The position numbers and the translations under genes are program-made. From positions 1-6,567 of the forward strand of contig CATMOP010000113.1 of NCBI GenBank assembly GCA_950072225.1: DNA of 6,567 bases. Direction: 5' to 3'. The notes under the pieces are model-generated. The model saw only the letters and a list, made by a program, of their open reading frames with translations, was not told where the DNA came from and searched no databases. The DNA comes from an uncultured Nitrospina sp. Lineage in GTDB: Bacteria; Nitrospinota; Nitrospinia; Nitrospinales; VA-1. The first letter of the stretch is position 1; the number at the start of each line of letters is the position of its first letter. Below, piece by piece: positions 3,803 through 6,567 of the stretch.

Positions 3803-6567
3803 TTAGTTGAAATGGACAGAAACTGCTTTGGAGACACCCTGCTCTTCCATGGTTATGCCGTAAAGTGCGTTAGCGAAAGACATAGTTTTTTGATTGTGGG
3901 TGATGATAATGAATTGCGTGTTGACGGCCATTTCCTTGAGCATTTCCTGGAAACGGACCACATTGGCCTCGTCCAGCGGAGCATCTACCTCATCCAGTAG
4001 GCAGAAGGGGCTGGGTCGGACTTTGAATACCGCGAACATCAGAGCGATGGCGGTCAGGGCTTTTTCCCCTCCGGACATCAGGGCCAGGCTTTGCAGGCTT
4101 TTTCCCAAAGGATTGGCGGTGATTTCAATTCCTGAGTCGAGAGGGTTGGATTCATCGGTCAAGGTCAGGTTTGCCTTTCCCCCCTGAAAGAGCCGTGCAA
4201 AAATTTCCTTGAAGTTTTCGTTAACCAGTTCATAGGTGTCGAGAAACCGTTGTTTGGTAGTTTGGTTTATTTTCTCAATTGTTGAATGAAGTAGCTCGAT
4301 CGACTCGGCCAGATCGTCCTGTTGTTTTTTCAGGAAGGTGTAACGCTCGTTGGTTTTTTCAAAATCGGAAAGCGCTGCCAGATTGACCTCGCCTAATTTT
4401 GCTACCTTCTCTTTGAGCTCTTTAACCCGCTCGTCGGTTTTATTTTCATCGATGGTTTCATCATAGGCCGACCGCAAATCTTCCCGGGTTGCGTTGTGGT
4501 CTTCGTAGGCGCGCTCTTCCAAGTGGACGATTTGCAGGCGGTTTTCCGATCGCTTGATTTCTATCTGAGAGAGGGTTTCGGTGATCTCCTGGGTTTTTCG
4601 GGACAGTTCGCGGATGTCCTGCCCCATTCCTTTCTGATCCTCTTCCTTCTGTCGCAGTGATTCTTCTTCCTGAACGGCCGTTTCGGTCCACTGATCTTTC
4701 TCCCGGGAAAGCTTGAGGACCGAATTTCCCAAGGTTGAAATCTCGGTTTCAATCTCAGTGATTCTGTTCTGGTTTGAAATTTGGTCCGCCTCGCGTCTTT
4801 CAATCTGCTGTTTCACGTTTTGTTGCTGAAGTTCCAGTCGTTTGATTTCCGTGAGCGTATTTTCCCGTCGGCCGATCAGTGATGCGATCAAGACTTTTAG
4901 CCTGCTGATCTCGGATGAAATTCCCTCAAGGTTGGACCGACTCTGTTCCAGTTCTTCCCGATGGTGGATTAAAAGTTCTTCTTCCTGACGCCTTTTTTGC
5001 TCGGCAGAGGCCAATTCCTGGTCCAGCGAGGATTTTTCCGTGACCAGTTCATTTTTTTCGTGGTCTATGGCTGAAATTTCCCCGTCTATAGTGGAGCTTC
5101 TGTTTGCAAGACGCTCTGCCTCTTTACGTAATTGTTCCAGATCGCTGAGTTTATTGTTCGTTTCGATCTCTGCGGCAAGAGTTTGTTGGTCCAGTTGTCT
5201 CAGGCTAGCCTCAAGTTCGGCAAAGCCTTGTTTTTTCTTTTCGATGTTTTCCTGCGAGGCATTCAATCTCTCTTTGAGCCTGTTGACACTATCGCTGAGC
5301 GTTTCTATTTCACGCTTTCTTGCCAGCAGGCTTGAGGATTCATTTTCCAATGAGCCTCCGGTGACGAATCCGTTGGCATCAATCATTTCGCCGTTCAAGG
5401 TGACTACCGTTCCATGAAAATTCGGATCCTGGTGCAGGTGAAGGGCCACATCCATATCCTGAACGATAACAACATTTTTCAGTAGCAGCTCGATTATTGG
5501 TTTGTACTCTTCCTGGCATTCAATAAAATTGAGTGCTTTGCCCACGACTCCCTGTGTGCCGTTCAAATGAAGGGGGGCGGAGGGAACCGATTTCGGTTTG
5601 AGAGGAACGAACAAGCCTCGACCGGAATTATGACTTTTAAGATAACTGATGGCCTCCATTGAATCTGAATAGGAATTGACAATAACACTTTGGAGTTTTT
5701 CACCCAAAGCCGTTTCGATAGCCACTTCATATTCCGCCGGAGTCTGCAGAACATCGACCAGTACTTCCCGGATCCCCGGAATTCGTTCGCCGTTTTGGTT
5801 GCCCATAAGGGATTTAACGCCTTCTTGAAATCCCTCAAACTGGTTCCGCAGTTTTTCCAATGAACCCAGCAAGGAGGCTTTATGAAAATAGTCTTCCTTT
5901 TTGGAGCTGTGACTGTCACTTTCAGCCTGGAGAGTTTTGGAATATTGGGTAGTTTCTTGACGCGATGCCTCTTGCTGTTCCTTTAAACGTGTAAGCTCCT
6001 CAGCCTTTTGCTGGTATTCCGATTTCTCCTGTTCCAGCGCCGACTTATTTTCCTGAATTTGGGAACGGACTTCTTCCTTTTCCGATATAAGTTTTTCCTG
6101 GCGGGTTTCCAATCCCTGAACTCGGGTCTCGAGAGCGGTCAGCTGATTTTTTGATTGCGCCGTTTGCTGGAATAAATGGAGAACATGTTTTTCTCCGTTG
6201 AGAACTTGCTCCTGAATTTTCTGTAAAGCTTCTCGCTTCTGCTCATTTTCAGTTTTACGCTGATCCAGCACAATTTCCTGCTCGTTGATTTCCTGCGAGG
6301 TGGTGGAAAGCCTTTGCCTTTCGTTTTCGATATTGTTTGTCAGGTCTAAAATTTCCTCTCTCATCCGAGAAATTTCCCCCAGGGCGGATTCGATGTCTGT
6401 TTCTGCTTCCGATTTCTGTTCTTTTTTAAAGGCAACATTTTGTTCACTGCTTCCGATTTGGGAGTTCAGCTGATGAATGGTTTCGCGAGCTTCATTCAAC
6501 CGTCCCAGCGATTCTTCAATTTCTATATTGAGTTGGGCGATCTGGTTTTCGAAGGTGGCGTGGCGGG
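3803..6567 (-). CDS. smc: Chromosome segregation ATPase SMC, C-terminal 920 residues (partial)
   Basis: SMC dimers form a ring with ScpA and ScpB that organises and condenses the nucleoid. The frame stays open to the window edge, so the N-terminal head with Walker A (about 250-270 residues, judging from the usual length near 1,180) is missing. Counting the Leu codon at 6499 as residue 1, an N-terminal coiled coil (to about 225) leads to the hinge (225-385; DNA 5345-5827), with conserved LVDVLQTPAEYEVAIETALG and LNGEMIDANGFVTGG glycines. A return coiled coil follows (about 386-695). KLGEVNLAAL (701-710) is the conserved entry to the C-terminal head. The head carries the ABC signature LMSGGEKALTA (807-817), Walker B PFCLLDEVD (831-839), D-loop APLDEANV (840-847) and the switch histidine in IIITHN (864-869). 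The catalytic Glu of Walker B is present. The end VSVHFN is normal. The TTG at 6499 is not a start: the coiled coil continues upstream (ENQIAQLNIEIEESLGRLNE). MukB and Rad50 are excluded by the hinge and signature sequences. Confidence 0.97.
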   Translation of the reverse strand, partial: RHATFENQIAQLNIEIEESLGRLNEARETIHQLNSQIGSSEQNVAFKKEQKSEAETDIESALGEISRMREEILDLTNNIENERQRLSTTSQEINEQEIVLDQRKTENEQKREALQKIQEQVLNGEKHVLHLFQQTAQSKNQLTALETRVQGLETRQEKLISEKEEVRSQIQENKSALEQEKSEYQQKAEELTRLKEQQEASRQETTQYSKTLQAESDSHSSKKEDYFHKASLLGSLEKLRNQFEGFQEGVKSLMGNQNGERIPGIREVLVDVLQTPAEYEVAIETALGEKLQSVIVNSYSDSMEAISYLKSHNSGRGLFVPLKPKSVPSAPLHLNGTQGVVGKALNFIECQEEYKPIIELLLKNVVIVQDMDVALHLHQDPNFHGTVVTLNGEMIDANGFVTGGSLENESSSLLARKREIETLSDSVNRLKERLNASQENIEKKKQGFAELEASLRQLDQQTLAAEIETNNKLSDLEQLRKEAERLANRSSTIDGEISAIDHEKNELVTEKSSLDQELASAEQKRRQEEELLIHHREELEQSRSNLEGISSEISRLKVLIASLIGRRENTLTEIKRLELQQQNVKQQIERREADQISNQNRITEIETEISTLGNSVLKLSREKDQWTETAVQEEESLRQKEEDQKGMGQDIRELSRKTQEITETLSQIEIKRSENRLQIVHLEERAYEDHNATREDLRSAYDETIDENKTDERVKELKEKVAKLGEVNLAALSDFEKTNERYTFLKKQQDDLAESIELLHSTIEKINQTTKQRFLDTYELVNENFKEIFARLFQGGKANLTLTDESNPLDSGIEITANPLGKSLQSLALMSGGEKALTAIALMFAVFKVRPSPFCLLDEVDAPLDEANVVRFQEMLKEMAVNTQFIIITHNQKTMSFANALYGITMEEQGVSKAVSVHFN

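Noticed and set aside
6497..6499. TTG at 6499 as the start of the SMC-family gene
   Set aside because: The frame remains open to the window edge with matching coiled-coil sequence, and an SMC must have an N-terminal Walker A head upstream.

Overview
The window is a bacterial chromosomal segment of moderate base composition with short intergenic gaps. It carries a complete-ended bacterial SMC, SD-poor but bacterial-style promoters, a rho-independent terminator and a c-di-GMP signalling protein, so a Gram-negative-like environmental bacterium is likely. The mix of a radical SAM/SPASM tail, a long ribonuclease-inhibitor-type LRR protein and a GGDEF-PilZ protein would fit lineages such as Nitrospinota or deltaproteobacterial groups. 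That placement is a guess; nothing here fixes the taxon.

Plus strand, 1-972: the last 48 residues of what looks like a radical SAM/SPASM protein overlap by one base (TGATG) the start of a class I SAM-dependent methyltransferase. The pair ends in a strong intrinsic terminator at 942-972, whose loop contains the methyltransferase stop codon. The two are probably one operon continuing from outside the window; the substrate is not visible.

Minus strand, 6567-950, read right to left: (i) the C-terminal 920 residues of the chromosome condensation ATPase SMC (3803-6567), cut by the window edge; (ii) a 450-residue cytoplasmic protein made almost entirely of fourteen 27-residue leucine-rich repeats (2314-3666), with its own near-consensus promoter; (iii) a GGDEF-PilZ diguanylate cyclase (950-2140), again with a plausible promoter, broken in this sequence by two compensating single-base frameshifts. 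The GGDEF-PilZ gene converges on the methyltransferase, and the two stop codons overlap in a TTAA.

The most informative result is the reconstruction of the GGDEF-PilZ gene. Adding one T in the run at 1695-1699 and removing one base in GGCC at 1580-1583 restores a continuous 396-residue protein. In it, every metal, substrate and inhibitory-site residue of the GGDEF family falls at the spacing known from PleD, followed by intact PilZ c-di-GMP-binding motifs. This points to assembly or sequencing error, or very recent inactivation, rather than an old pseudogene. I see no defence system, CRISPR array, mobile element or RNA gene.
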